A program made the translations under genes and the position numbers. 64,000 nucleotides of DNA from Puffinus mauretanicus (Eukaryota > Chordata > Aves > Procellariiformes > Procellariidae), in NCBI GenBank assembly GCA_023333565.1, contig JAJKFH010003229.1, positions 2,516,001 to 2,580,000 of the forward strand. The letters are read 5' to 3'. Shown piece by piece: positions 1 through 13,080 of this stretch (position 1 is its first letter; each line of letters starts with the position of its first letter). Under the pieces are notes generated by a model. It had not been told where the DNA came from and ran no database searches. It saw only the letters and a program-made list of their open reading frames with translations.

Positions 1-1730
1 GATTTCAGACTTCATTCTGTTTCCCTTCCAATAAAAAGAAAGCACATTTTCAAAAGAAGCATAATTACTAATAGAAATATGTTTCCATGTTTTTTCTGTG
101 AAATAGTCATCTTTCCTTCCCATCATGATTTTATTTTTCTTTCCTTTTCTCAAAACCCTTGAAGACATAAAATGCTTATGATCCATTTCACACCTAAAGC
201 ACTTTTCCCCTGCTCTGTTAGCAAGCTGAGATGACATTAGGTCATGAGCTATGGATACATTAGATGAGAATAGAACTGGAACAGCTAATGAGAGTTTTTA
301 TTACAGTGTTAGTGGACTTCTATGTCTGTCGCATGCATTTATACCTACCTGGGACAGGGTTTTTCTTCTCTGAACCTCTAAACTAATAGCTATATTAAAG
401 AGACACCACTTAGCAATGCAGCTACTAGACTGAATGAAAAATCCAGTCCCTCTTGTTTCAGAAGAGTGAGACGTCCGTTAAGATCACAAATGCCAATTAG
501 CAAGAAAATTCCCTGATGATGTATGAAAGATTGAAAGCAGATCAGTACTAGTGAGACATACATTTGTAAGCACACACACACAAAGCTATGGGAATACATA
601 CAACTGATTTATAATTTGATTTTTAAATTCCAACACCATTAGAACAGCTTGAAAAAAAGCTCTGATGATAAAAATGCTGTGGAATCCATGAAAAACTTGC
701 TGAAGTAGAAGCAAAGCCAAGTGCTGTTAGAGCACTGGGGATTACGCCTCCGTTATCTTGTGAGATTCAAGGCTTCATTGTATGGTCCTAACATATGCAA
801 GCAAAACCTTAGAATAGCGAAAAAACTCACACCTCCAGTACTAAAGTTCGGCTAGATGCCACAGATCTATTAATAGAGCTCTTAAAACCTAGGAAGGGTC
901 TCTGCACCGTCTAAGGCACTGCTCTCAGAGTTGACAAGGTCAGCTAAAATTCCCGTGTGAATTCAGCGACTGCAATTGCAAGAGCCAAATTCCTCCAGAC
1001 ACATCTAAGGTACGCTGGCATGAGAAAGTGATAAAAGAGCCACAAAACCCATCTTATCTCCTTCAAACCTGAAAACACCCTTTGAAAGTTTTTTTCACCT
1101 TGTTGTGTTCCCTTTCATTTGACCATCAGCCAAATCACTCAATAATCTCAACAGCTCCTATTAGGGGTAAGTGGATTTACGTCACTGCTTTCCCAAGAGG
1201 AAACCAGATCACAGCAGGCTGCTAACACGCTTTCTAGAGCTGATGATCAGGTCACATTCAACAAAACACTTTCAAATTTTATTCCAATTTCTCCCTTTCC
1301 TTGTTTAAACTCTTGACTGAATTAAGAGTGTTTTCTTTCAGTAATAATGAACATCTGTGACAGTGGAGAAGCCAAAATAAACCCAGTCAAGGAAATTCTA
1401 TGTAGTTATGCTAAACAAGTTTTATTCACAGGTTTAGGTTTCCTATTAAAAGGGGTACAAAATGTCTTCCTGCCCTGGCTTTATGTGTTATTATATATAT
1501 TACTGAAAGTAATGTATACAATACCAAAGGGTTGCCATATTCTAAGATGATTTTTCACTCATATTCTCCTGGAATGAAAAGCAGTTGTGCAGCTTTCAAG
1601 TCATAACAAGGGGATCAATGCTTATTGTGTGAAATGTTTTCCTTTACCGTCATGATGAAAACCAGCCGGTGCTGGTAGGTAACACACTATAAGCAATTCA
1701 GTCATCAACCATTATCTAGGGCAAGTGTTG
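1..1730. other. AT-rich unique DNA, no gene seen
   Basis: I see no gene or recognisable repeat here. Short ORFs exist on both strands but they have no family signature, no repeats and no splice context that stands out. The only low-complexity piece is a short CA run near 567-584. The sequence is ordinary AT-rich vertebrate intergenic or intronic DNA. Confidence 0.5.
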
Positions 1731-1936
1731 ACCTGGCCTCAGACACAACCTTATTGTTCCCTTTGTTGTTCCTCTCGCTCTCCCTCCCTATGTTTAGTTA
1801 TGATATGCAAATTGTACATGAAAAGAAAAATCCAAGGTAATTCACTCCTTTCCAGCTGCAACAGTTGGAGTTGGCAACAAGTCATAATAAAGTGATGTTA
1901 TGATTAAGCCTTTTTGATTATGCTACTTTTGCAACA
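1731..1936. promoter_or_regulatory. Candidate enhancer-like block with SOX, octamer and E-box motifs
   Basis: Within about 200 bp there are two adjacent SOX-type cores (TTATTGTT at 1751 and CTTTGTT at 1761), a perfect octamer ATGCAAAT at 1805-1812, and a CAGCTG E-box near 1855 followed by AT-rich homeodomain-like sequence. SOX and POU factors are known to bind together at neural and stem-cell enhancers. The motifs are seen directly. That this is an enhancer is inference, because single motifs of this length occur by chance. Confidence 0.2.
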
Positions 1937-4900
1937 TAATGTGGATTTAAGAAGTGATCAGTGGTTTGTACGCCTATTTCACTTCTTCAGAAGTGTATGC
2001 CTTTCCTTCTTTAACGCTTTTAAACACCTCAGTGTTAGTTGGCTGTCACAACCACTTTAGACTTTTAATGCAACTACAAAAACATATTTCTCCTGTGATG
2101 TGCTGCAGTATCCAAGCAAAAGAGACCCAGGCACTTCTGTAGCATTTTAAGAAAAGTCACTGCAGCACCTAAAAAACCATTTATTACTATTCCTCTTTAT
2201 TGCCAATAAATTGATGGAGACCATCTTACTATAATATGAAAATAGCAAAACAAACAAAAATACGAAGCAACAGAGGTCTCTCCTACACTATCATCTTTTT
2301 AACCATCATAATTTAACAAAATTCAGATATTCATTAAAAAAGAGATGTATACACTTCTAAAAGCTATAGCTGAAAAACTGGGTATATTTTTCATGAAAAA
2401 TATGTTATCACTGTTTCCACCAAGAGTCAGAAATTTCAAAACATGACAGGAGATGAAAAATCTACTCCAGAAGTAATGTTGTCTCTAAGGACTGGCGATT
2501 CAGTGTTAGGAACGATGACTACCCCTACATCACCATATTTGGAGCCCAGATGGTAGGGATATGGATACTTCCATGGAAACACAGCTAAATACAAGCTAGA
2601 AATTTAACAGACTACCAGTATCTAGTGACCAGGTCAGAGATTTAGCTGAACCAAGCAAAGGTCGCAAGAGTGCAGGGCCATCCCGCACCTGAGAACTACT
2701 GCACCCTTCTGTAGTGGAGAGACTTAGACAAAAAGGTGCCAGTGGTACAATTATAGGACCTAATTCACCTAAGGGCTACTCCAGTGGGTACTTGCAGCCA
2801 TAGAAGTCAGCGGTCATATCATCCAAATCATCACAAATATATTAACATAGTCTGATTTTTTTTTTAAATCAAATCTTCTTCAGAAATGCTTCACCAAGAC
2901 ATTCTCTTAAAGCTTAGAAATCTCACCCAAGGGTTGTGTGATAAAAATAACCTTTCTATGCACTATCTCATCAGCATAGAGCTCTTTTCTGCTGCTTTGC
3001 CCTCAGTCTTTGCCAATGTTCTGCTTGCCAAGGAGGTATGTTGACAAATGTGATGCAAACAAGAGGTTCCATGTGCTTTCCCTCCTTACTTGTAAAGAGC
3101 TTTTATTTTTATCCTGGCAGCCAATGTATCCACCTTCAGAGACCTATTGCCTCTGATGTGTGTTTTTAGATTTGGTAATGAGAGACCAACCATAGCAAAG
3201 CAGAGAAGGCCATTCATAATAAAAAGAGTTAGTCTGGGGTCTTATCTAACCAATGCCAATTGGCAAAAAGCAAGAACTAATTGACTTCTAAGGATCTCAG
3301 AGGAAAAGTCTTTTTTACTGCTAAATTGTATAGGAAGCGTCGCTTCAAATTGCTCTCAAATGCTCTGAGAGTGTTGGAACAAAATAATTGTTTTATAATA
3401 TACACTAGTGAGATTATGTGCTAATATACACAAATATTAAGAGGCTGCACACAGAAACTTACGAAAAGAAGCATTATACCCAGACATAGGAAAAGACAGC
3501 TTCTGCCCCAGAGAGCCTAAAATCATTGATGAGACAGAAATTAGGAGACTTGCAGTTATGGAAAATAACCTAGAACAAGTATTTCAAATTATCCAACTTC
3601 AAACAGTTACCCAGCCATAAATATACCTGGGGCGGTTTGGTCTATACAAATGGCATAAAGACATTACTCCCAAAGAGTGTTTAGTTTTGGCTTTTCTTTT
3701 TTAAAGATTATTTTCTCCTGTTAAAAAAAAATATTCCTCCTGGTTGGATGACCTGAAAAAGCTCCTCTTGCATAAAGCCAGCATTGACTGCTCACTGAAG
3801 TTAATAAAGAAGTGAGGAACAAAGCTGAGGACTCTAACTCTGTTTCAGTATTGGTTGGTTTTCAAACAAACAAATTAAAAGATATCATTCTACCCTGTGC
3901 TCACAGGAAGACATGTGTGGATTATGTAAACCATAAAATCCACATGTTCCAGAATAAGAGCCAACTTGCCCTAAGTGGAGGTAGACAATCTCTCTCTTTG
4001 AAGAAAGACTTTGTAGGAGAAAATGCGGACTTTCTTCACCTTTAAAGCCTCTTAAGATGAATGCTGAGATTATTAAAAGAAAGAAAGCACTCTTCCCACC
4101 TGGTGCTACTAGTCCCTGCAGAGCTGGTTACTGTTGAATGAGTAGGTACAGCTGCATCAATATTCATAACAAAAACTAATAGCAAAAACCATGGTTTTTT
4201 AATTGTCTTCCAGATCACATATTATCCACAATAACTTTCTATAAAGCATGGCTTGGTAGCCACCTGCTGTGAACGTATTTCAGCCTGTGGTCTGAGTCAA
4301 AGTCCTTTGCTATGGGCATAAATACTTTCCTGTACTTCAGTGGCACCTGGAGAAGGACCTTACCCCACGTTACAGGGAGGACCGACTTTCAGGAAGTCAG
4401 GACATGGAAGGCACTATGTAGTTTCACTTTGTTTACAGAGCACTGAACAGACAAACAGGCACACTATGACCAAAAGTAAAGATTTTTGTAACGTTGGAGA
4501 TAAAATGCCGTATCTGCTGCAATGCAATTTGACTAAACCAATTTTAGGGATCTGCAATTAAACACCAGAAATAAATGTAACCCTGCCATTCTAAACTTTA
4601 CCTTTGATGTATGAAGTGGTTGAACTGGGGAGAAGAGTTTAATAAAATCATGAGCTGCTATATCGATAGGCATTTCCTTTTCCACATTCTTAAATCATTA
4701 CTGATTTGCTACAGGATACTAAAGTGACTTCTAACTAATCAGCATAAAAGAATATTTCTTCACTCACAAACATACATAAACATGTTTCCTGAGTAATTAC
4801 ATGGTTCTCAGAAAGTACTTTGTATGTCTCTATCACTGTAATGTATCAATGCTCTGGAAAACATACTACTTAGACTGAAGGATTTAAAAAACAGACCTAT

Positions 4901-7900
4901 GCTTCAGCATAACGCAAAACTGAAAATGGTTATTAGTCAAACATGAATTGAGGAAAAAATTACTCCACGAAAGAAATTTTCCTTTAATTTTGTTTCAAAG
5001 AACTGCCAAGAAACAAAAGAATCTAAAAGTTGTATGACAGAGAAATTTATTTGTAGAATTAGGATGTGAAATTAAGAGCCCCAAGAGAAACTTTAGTTTT
5101 AGTGGATACCTCTTTGATTTTACACACTTTTGCACAAGATTCACACTGAAACCTGATTTTTATCAGAAAAAAACCCAAACCAGATCTAAAAGGTTCATGC
5201 TATGTCCTTTCTGAAATTCAGAAAGGCAGAGTAATAAAGATTTAGTTAAAAAACACCCTCAAAATCCTAAAATAAAAAATCTTCAGATTAGGCTTTAAAT
5301 TAAATGGTTGGAAAAAAGGTTACAAAAAAAAAACCCACACAGCAATTCTGGACCAAAGTGTCCAGCTGATCCATAATTCTCTAATGATTTTTCCTATAAA
5401 AGCTGAAGGCCAAGAATTCATACATTCACTCCGTCTCCATTTTGCTCCTGAGTTTAAAGTTAGCTTGAAGTGAGAAAAGGAGGTAACCTGAAAACTTATC
5501 TCCCACCTGGAGTACTTCCTTCCAAATTCTCTCTCATCATTTATGTTCAAAATAAATCTTAATCTGTATGATTTATTTCAATTTAATTTCCTAGTTCTTA
5601 CCCAAAACCTACAATAGCTTTCATGCCTCTGTTGCCTTTTTGAAGCTACAGATGCAAATTTTGCATTAATATGTTATTTGCAGAGACCACTGTAATTTAA
5701 AACCTGTCTTGAGTTGTTACAGCATTCTCATCATCATCACAGACCTCACAAATCCCATCCATTCTGTACATAAGTATTAAAGCTGGTAGCAGAATGCTTG
5801 ATCTTAACCACCTCCCCCTGCATATTTTATCAGCTCTTTCACATCTGTGCCAAAAATCTTCTCTTGAGTTCAATCAAATTGGCCCTAGCATTCAACACAA
5901 TTTAAACACCATTAACTATTTTGAACAATGCAAACTCACTTCTGCCTACAGCTTTTCTTGCTCATTTCAACAGCAAAAAAAATCTTTATTCTGAAATTTT
6001 CATAATTCTAGCCTTGCCCAAGGGTGCCATAGATAGGTTTACAGTTCTGAGGACTTCCATGGTTTACAGGAATGCTGCACGTCTGCATATAAAATCAAAT
6101 GAGAAAGAGTCTGGTGTTTTAAATGATAAGTTTTCTACGCTTATAGTTTCTATGCTTATCTCAGATTTTGATGTGCTCAGTGAAGGTGACCAGCTTAAAT
6201 GGTGCAAAACAGTCTCTTACTTAACTATTTCCCTACTACAGAAAAAACTAATGTATAACATTAAAAGAACGTTTAATATCTAAAAACCTGAAAATTTCAG
6301 ATTCAGTTAGATGTCCAGTTCCTAAGTTTAAAAGTTTGGACCAAAACACTTGCAAAAATGACAGTCAATCAAAGGTCACTGAAACTACTACATGGTTAGT
6401 AGTTTGCTCTAAGGAATTTTTTCCTCTCAAATATATTGGTTATCCAGCACATCACTGTTTAAAGTAAAATAGTTAATTTTTATGGTTAGCGCAGTTCATC
6501 ACTAAAAGGAAACCTAATCAAAACCAGGCTGACTTCTCATTTGACTTCTATCCAGAAAAGGATTTAACATTAGGAAGATACTAACCGCACTGCTTATCAA
6601 GGCTTTTGTCCTAAAACCCAACCCAATAAAAACAGAAAAGATTTAATGATATTCATCCTAATTTTGCCTAGTTAGGGTCTAGTGGCAAATGAAATAGTGT
6701 CCTACAGGGATGTATAGAAGTTCCACATATTCGACATGTGGCTACCTCAAATGTAATGTTTTCCAGGCCTCTAGAACTGAAACCAACAGATTTAACCTCT
6801 TCTGCACGAGAGGTAGCAACTGTTGAAGAATGACATTAGTCTGTGGGGACTCCAGTAATTCTCAGGGAAAGGGGACAAGTTTTCCAGCACATCCATAAGG
6901 TTCTGATAGCGATCCAGCAGGATGTACAGGCTGCAAATGCTAATATTTCATAGTGGAACAAGAGTTGATGCAATTTCAGGGGGCTAAGAATGAAATAGGT
7001 TTCAAGTGGTAATATGCCAAATGCCCCCTGGGGTGCATCACTGAGGTTCATGGAATTTTGTGGTTTTCCTTGCAGTTTGCTTTTAAGTAAGAGTAAATTA
7101 GAACCATGGCTTCTCTGAAGAAATTTGGCGTTACAAGATATGTAATGAAAGTTATATTATGTACTTTAAGCTCTCTATGGAGGGTAGGCTTTTAATTTTT
7201 GATAACTGGGCTCGATGTTCATTAGCATGCCACTGGGTATTTTTATTGGGCACGTTTCTGCAGTTCTTCTGAAATAGCATGTGTGTGTAGATTTTTATTA
7301 GAAAAATAGGGAGAAGTGGTTGAATAATGGTGTTCAAATATGCTGAAGTCACTGCATGGCCCCACACACTCTTGTCATCCAAGACAAGAATGGCCCTATG
7401 GTTACAGCATTTGTTTGGGATCTTGGAATTGTTCCATGAACTTCTTGTGCGGCTGTGAAGAAACCATTGACGCTCTGGGCTCTCATTCCCATCACTAAAG
7501 TAGGAATAATACTTCCTTCTCCCACCTGTTCCATTTTGACTATCCTGTGCTTCCAAAGAATACAGCCTAAAGATATTAAGGTTCCTTGGTAGCCAGTGCT
7601 GTTTAGACCTACAGGAATATCCCTGTGCTGGATTGGCAAAGGCAGAGGAAGGAGAACAAAGTATCAGGATTTTCAGGGGGAGGAACTAGTACAGACAGGA
7701 ACTAACAACTTGAACCTCAAAAATCTTCAGGTCAAATCTTCAGTTTTGCAGTACATTTGGTTTCTCACAAGTTGGTCATAAATATAATTTCTTGGATGAA
7801 CATTGGTCATATATTTAGCATGAACCTGGGAGCAACAGTCCACTCCTGAAAGCAAGGCCTGTGGGTTCAGAGCCACAGAAAGACAGGACAACAGACCTCA

Positions 7901-8132
7901 ATTAGGCTTGAATGACAGGATAAGTTCTAAAAGATTGTTTTTCATTTCTGCATGCTGTTGAGTTTCCTGCTGCTAAATGGGAAGAAAAGTTGAAGTGATG
8001 AAATATTATGGGAAAAGCCAGACTTTCAGTATTTCTGGCCTGACCAGAACCCAAAAGGACCAAAATAGTCAAAATTTCTTTTTTCCAGATTTGTGACTCT
8101 GCAAATTCAGCATACGAGATGTGTGTAAGCAT
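1937..8132. other. AT-rich unique DNA, no gene seen
   Basis: This 6 kb stretch holds no repeat that I recognise and no convincing exon. The longest frames are a 120-codon plus frame at 5921-6283 and a 134-codon minus frame at 7152-7556. Neither resembles a known family, and both are interrupted by or overlap other equally random frames. A perfect 13-bp hairpin (GAAGCGTCGCTTC at 3334-3346) is isolated. Confidence 0.45.
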
Positions 8133-8212
8133 CAGGGTCCAAGTTCTGAGAAGTGCTAAGCACATACAAATCCCCCTCAAGCTAATGGGAGTTACAGGTG
8201 TCCCCAGCAATG
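8133..8212. repeat. Ancient palindromic MITE-like relic
   Basis: The left half contains AAGTGCTAAGCACATACAAA and the right half GCTAATGGGAGTTACAGGTG. From memory, this pattern of a GTGCTGAGCACC-like arm, a central AATGGGAGTT and a CAGGTGCTCAGCA-like arm is common in old repeats of turtles, crocodilians and birds. The copy is diverged and lacks clear target-site duplications. The family name is not assigned because I cannot check a repeat library. Confidence 0.4.
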
Positions 8213-8469
8213 GCGACAGTGAAGATATCAGCACAAGTAAGGTTGTAGGCTCAGTACCTCATCCAAATTAGACTGAATCTCTAAATTCTTTGCAACAATC
8301 TTGTTGCAAAGTTAAACTCTCAACTTTTCCTGTGCTTTTGTACCCCTCATTAAGAACTTCTGTTTTCTAGCAACAAAATTTGCAATTCAGTGAGCAAATT
8401 ACCTTCTTTTCCACATTTCAGTGTTCTGGAAAGCACTGCAAGTTCAGCACCGAGCTTTGCCCCAACACC

Positions 8470-8521
8470 TACTAAAGCCTATGGAAAGACTGCCACTGGC
8501 TTCACAGAAGGTTAGATTAAG
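8470..8521. repeat. Ancient palindromic repeat fragment
   Basis: The segment AAAGCCTATGGAAAGACTGC (from 8473) followed by CACTGGCTTCACAGAAGG resembles a degraded palindromic core built around a repeated 'TCAATGG' and 'CATTGACTTCAATGG' theme seen in old amniote repeats. It lies about 260 bp from the relic at 8133-8212, so the two may be one broken element. The match is by memory of the motif, not by alignment. Confidence 0.3.
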
Positions 8522-10849
8522 TCATGCAGGCTGACAGATTTTTATGTTCTAGATCCTGAGCTGTTGAAAATTCACATCTCTTTATTAACCGTAACACCAG
8601 CCAAGTACCTGGTCCTCTGCTGCACATTGATTTTTCATCTTATGTCCTATACGTCCTGAAGTTTAGCAGAATTTGCCAGCCGGGACCACCATTTTGCCTC
8701 AATACACTACATGTTAAGAACAACTTCTTGAGTGTTAATTGTAAATGACTTTCAGAAAAAGTACCTTTGCCTTGAGCTACCATACCTCTGTAGACAATAG
8801 AGAACTCTCTTTTTCTTTCCCCTCTTTCCGCTACTTGGCACTTGAGAGGTATACAGGTCTGTCAGACTTTAATCACTGGAAGTATTTTGTTTCTCTAATT
8901 CAAGAGAAGGATTTCATTGATACACATATAGACCTTTCTATTTCAGATAGGGGAAAAAAAAAAAGTCAAATGTGCATTATTGCAGTCAGCGTGAATTTAC
9001 AAAATTGTTCCATGATGCTATTCGTGATGGTACAACAGAACTGGAAATTACATTCACAGAGACAACCAGGAGTTGCAACACTTGATGATGTGTGGTAGAC
9101 CTCTCCCTTAAACAACTGATAATATGTTCACTGTCCACAATATTTTGGCTTTTTCTTCGGGACAAGTGGACCTCAAAACATTCAGAGATTTGGATCAGCT
9201 TGTGCAGGCATCCATAATCTGAAGGATGTGGTTTTGTGTGTTTTATTTAATTGTTTTTACTGCCTGGCTGAAGAGTCTTGGTGAAGGATTTGGCGTAGAA
9301 GGAGGATAATGTGTTTCATAATTTCCCAGTGTTTGCTCATTTCTAACATGTTAGCGCAGGAAGTACAGCAATACTGCAAGAAATATAATCTTGGCAGCAT
9401 TTTCAGCACATCCCAATTCATTAGGATTTTCTCAAACCCAGCAAATACTAATATTGAATATTGAATAAAAAGTAGTTGTACATAATGCTCAAATAATCTG
9501 ATCACGCTATGCTGACTTGCAGTTTGTATTTCCACTTTTAGGCTTAGTTCTAAGTCAGCCTTTCATCACAAATGCCCTGAAACTTCTCTATACTTTGTAA
9601 AGCAGTGTGCAGTGATAAACAAGATAAATAATTTTCATCATTCATAGGTGTATTGCTCTCAACTGTGACAGATTCAGAACAGCGTATGTAAATATAATAT
9701 AAATATAAAAATACCAAATAGCAATGCAGAACTTGGGGAGGATCCCAGGCCTTAAAGTAAGCAGTGAAAAGGAACATGCACAAATTGAATTTCATAATCT
9801 TCAGAAAATACTCTGAAGAGCAGCTACTGTTTTTTCTTTCATGTTTATGAAGGAAACTGTTTTTTATTCAAATATGTTAACTCTCCTGCGACAAGACCAG
9901 AAGAAAATTAGAACAAGGGGCAACGAAGCTGTATCCAGTTCTTTATACTAACCAAGGTAAGTGAAAATGTGCATAATGAGTAAGTAATAAACTGTACTTT
10001 AAGTGCTGTTAAGATCAAGTATTCACACAAACTAAAGGAGACTTTGTGTATCACTTCAATTTTAAGGACTTTAGAAGAGCTTAGAAACATAACTGAAAAG
10101 CAATTGCAGTCCAGGGCAAGAATTCATTCATCCCAGTGAGGTTTAAAACAGATCTTACCGTTAAAATTATACTAGCCATTCAAATGTCAAAATTTATGTC
10201 TGTACACAAGTAAAGCTACATGTGATAAGATTAGAAACATTTTCACGTTAATGTGAAGATAGACTGCGTAACTCGAGGACATTTAGAAAGCCCAGCTGGA
10301 ACAAAAAGCTCTTAAACACAATAGTATTAAAATAAAACAAAACAAATAAAACCATGGCAAGGTAAAGTTGCCACTTTTGCTGAGAAAGGAAGTATGCATA
10401 CATGAATGTTATATAAAAATTACATAAGTTTTCTTTGATCTGTTAACAAGAAAACTAAACAAGCTAGTGGATATTCTCCAAATAACTTGTCACTATTGGA
10501 TTTTTTTTTAGATGACTGAATTCCTTCCCAAAAAGAACAAAGATGGGTCCTCTGGGAGAAGAGACCTGAAAGCCAGAAATAATCACTCTCTACACATCCT
10601 ATTGTTAGATGATGCCCAAGGTTAAGAGTTTTGTAGGACTAAAGACAAAGACCATTTAGTCCATTTCCCTCATATGACTTCATATGAATAGCACAGGACT
10701 GTGGTTTAAGTAGATAAATACTATCGTCTTTGGTTTTGTGCATTTTAATTGACTTTTCTACAGTATGGGACTACTGTCCTTCATTCTTCATTTTAAAATC
10801 AAGGTTTTAAGATAAGACATCAGATTAGGACAAATTAGTACTTTCTGTT
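8522..10849. other. AT-rich unique DNA, no gene seen
   Basis: No recognised repeat or gene. A 92-codon minus frame at 9257-9535 is rich in helix-forming residues but has no family motif I know and no clear splice sites, so I leave it out as a gene. Confidence 0.4.
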
Positions 10850-11440
10850 TGTGCTGGTTTTGGCTGGGATAGAGTTAATTTTCTTCATAGCAACTAGTAT
10901 GGGGCTATGTTTTGGATTTGTGCTGAAAACAGTGTTGATACCACAGGGATGTTTTCATTGAGCAGTGCTTACACAGAGTCAAGGCCTTTTCTGTTTCTCA
11001 CACCACCCCACCAGCGAGGAGGCTGGGGGGGCACAAGAAGTTGGGAGAGGACATAGCCAGGACAGCTGACCCCAACTGACCAAAGGGATATTCCATACCA
11101 TATCATGTCATGCTCAGCATATAAAGACGGGGGAAGAAGAAGGAAGGGGGGGGGACATTCGGAGTGATGGCGTTTGTCTTCCCAGGTCACCGTTATGCGT
11201 GATGGAGCCCTGCTTTCCTGGAGATGGCTGAACACCTGCCTGCCGATGGGAAGTGGTGAATGAATTCCTTGTTTTGCTTTGCTTGCGTGCACAGCTTTTG
11301 CTTTGCCTATTAAACTGTCTTTATCTCAACCCACGAGTTTCCTCACTTTTACTTTTCTGATTCTCTCCCCCATCCCACCGGGGGGGAGACAGCGAGCATC
11401 TGGGTGGTGCTTAGTTGCCAGCTGGGGTTAGATCATGACC
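10850..11440 (+). mobile_element. Solo LTR of an avian endogenous retrovirus
   Basis: The sequence starts TGTGCTGGTTTTGGCTGGGA and matches my memory of an abundant bird LTR along its whole length. It has a TATA box (TATAAAG at 11120-11126), an ATTAAA polyadenylation signal at 11309-11314 and a GC-rich end near 11440. The first bases are TG, while the last bases are diverged from the expected CA. The flanks CTGTT (10845-10849) and GTGTT (11441-11445) are an imperfect 5-bp direct repeat, consistent with a target-site duplication. No primer binding site or gag/pol sequence follows, so this is a solo LTR left by recombination. The exact ERV class is not assigned. Confidence 0.85.
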
Positions 11441-13080
11441 GTGTTCTACCCATCATCAGTCAGCAACGACTAATGCAATAGGGTGGGAGTGCACTTCATT
11501 GGCCTTAACGTAGTGTCACGGAGCGGCATTAGGTGGCAAGACTGCTGCACAACTCCGCAAGTGCCTTCTCCAGCTCTCATCCAGTAGTGGCCCCCACAAA
11601 CGACCCATGCTGAAGATTCTAAAAGCACAAGCACTTGCCCCACTTCCAGTACTTCGGTGGTGGCTTTCTGCTTGGAGGAACTATGAAACCCCTCTCTGTA
11701 AACCCCACAGCCTCCACCTCTGCAACCTTCAGGCTCTGCTTGCCTGCAGGAGCTGGTCCCTGGCCTTCAGCCCCACCACCTGCAGTCTTCAAGGTTGGTC
11801 AGAAGACAAGGTGGAGCCAGACCGTCTGTCCTATTTTACAGCTGACAGCTCCTGTTGGGTGAGGGGGAACAGAAAGGGCCTAGGTGGGCCTAACAAAAAT
11901 AAAGTTAATGGTTTCAGATAATAGTTTCTTAACTGTAAATGGTGGGTTCTTCCTCATGTGTCAGATATTTCTTTCTCCCTCCTCCTCTCAGCCTCCACCA
12001 AGAGGACAGATGAGTAGCTCCACAGACAGGAACTGCATGGGCCAGAAAACTGGCCAGATGTCTGCACGTCCAAAGGCAAGTAAAGTGGCTACCTTGTCCT
12101 GGAACTTCAAATTAACTGACCAGGTTTAATACTTCTAAATGAGCCCTAAGTTAACCTAAGGGAAGTTATCCTGGTTAGTTAATTGTTTAGTGCACATGTC
12201 TGACCTTGGCCTTTGCATAAAACTCTGTGGCAATCTCATAGGTGCAGGACTAGGCCTCCCGCATTGACCAGCACCTGAGCTGGTCTCATTTGGGCAGAAG
12301 ACAGGCCTTGGGGAGTATAATGTCCCCCTGAGCACAGGTGTGAAAAATGACAATGGTGACAATAGCATCAGCAGCAACAGTGACACCAAGAGCAGAAGCA
12401 GCAAGGAGCATGTTATCACAGGAGTATGAAACAGCAACTGCTGGTATCTAATGGGATGTGTCTTCCTTTTAAAGAGGGTGAGGCTTGGACATGTGTCATA
12501 GATGTGCTGGGAGCATGGTACACATCAGCGGTTCAGTGCTCTCAAAGAAGGTGGTTTTGGTGGGATTTCCCTTGCAGCCATACTTGGAGTCTTGCAGTTG
12601 GCACTCGGTGGCTCCCCTGGTGAGCTCAGTGCAGTTTCCCTCCCACTTACAGTTTTTCTAGCAAATAAGCGGTGCACACCCAATACTGGCAGCTGGTGTT
12701 AACCTCATTGCCACTGAAGGTAGGATATGGATTATGGCCCTGGAATCATAATGTATAGCCACAAATCAAATCCTGGTCCTTCCCCCTTTGCAACACACCA
12801 GTGGGCATTTTGTGCAACACGCCTACCAAGCCTCAGAGAGCTCTGTAGGGCTGTAAAGGACAGTGAGATAGTTATCGAGTCAAGGTTTGCTCCGAGGCAC
12901 TTGAAAATACACAAGTGCCTAGCCTCTCCTGGGAGCTGCTCGATGAATGAAGGTGGTAGAGGAGAGTCTTTCCTCAGTGACTGGTGTGCAGATCAGGTCT
13001 TGCGTTCAGGCATTTCACACCAACTCAGTGTTCTGCCCCATCTCCTACTTCAAGATTCCTGACTGGTACTACTAAAAGGT
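11441..13080. other. GC-richer unique sequence downstream of the LTR
   Basis: This block is more GC-rich than its surroundings and contains several overlapping 60-110 codon frames on both strands. None shows a family motif, and the changing frames argue against a real exon. I see no retroviral internal sequence. It could be unique DNA or an uncatalogued repeat. Confidence 0.35.

Noticed and set aside
3334..3346. Perfect 13-bp palindrome GAAGCGTCGCTTC
   Set aside because: Single, very short and isolated. Expected by chance in 64 kb.
7152..7639. Two overlapping minus-strand ORFs of 134 and 96 codons
   Set aside because: They overlap in different frames, have no recognisable motif, and the flanks lack clear splice or poly-A signals.
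9257..9535. Helix-rich 92-codon minus ORF
   Set aside because: Looks mildly protein-like but has no family match I can name and no gene context.
11441..11620. Possible retroviral internal region after the LTR
   Set aside because: No primer-binding site follows the LTR and no gag-like frame is present, so a solo LTR explains the data better.
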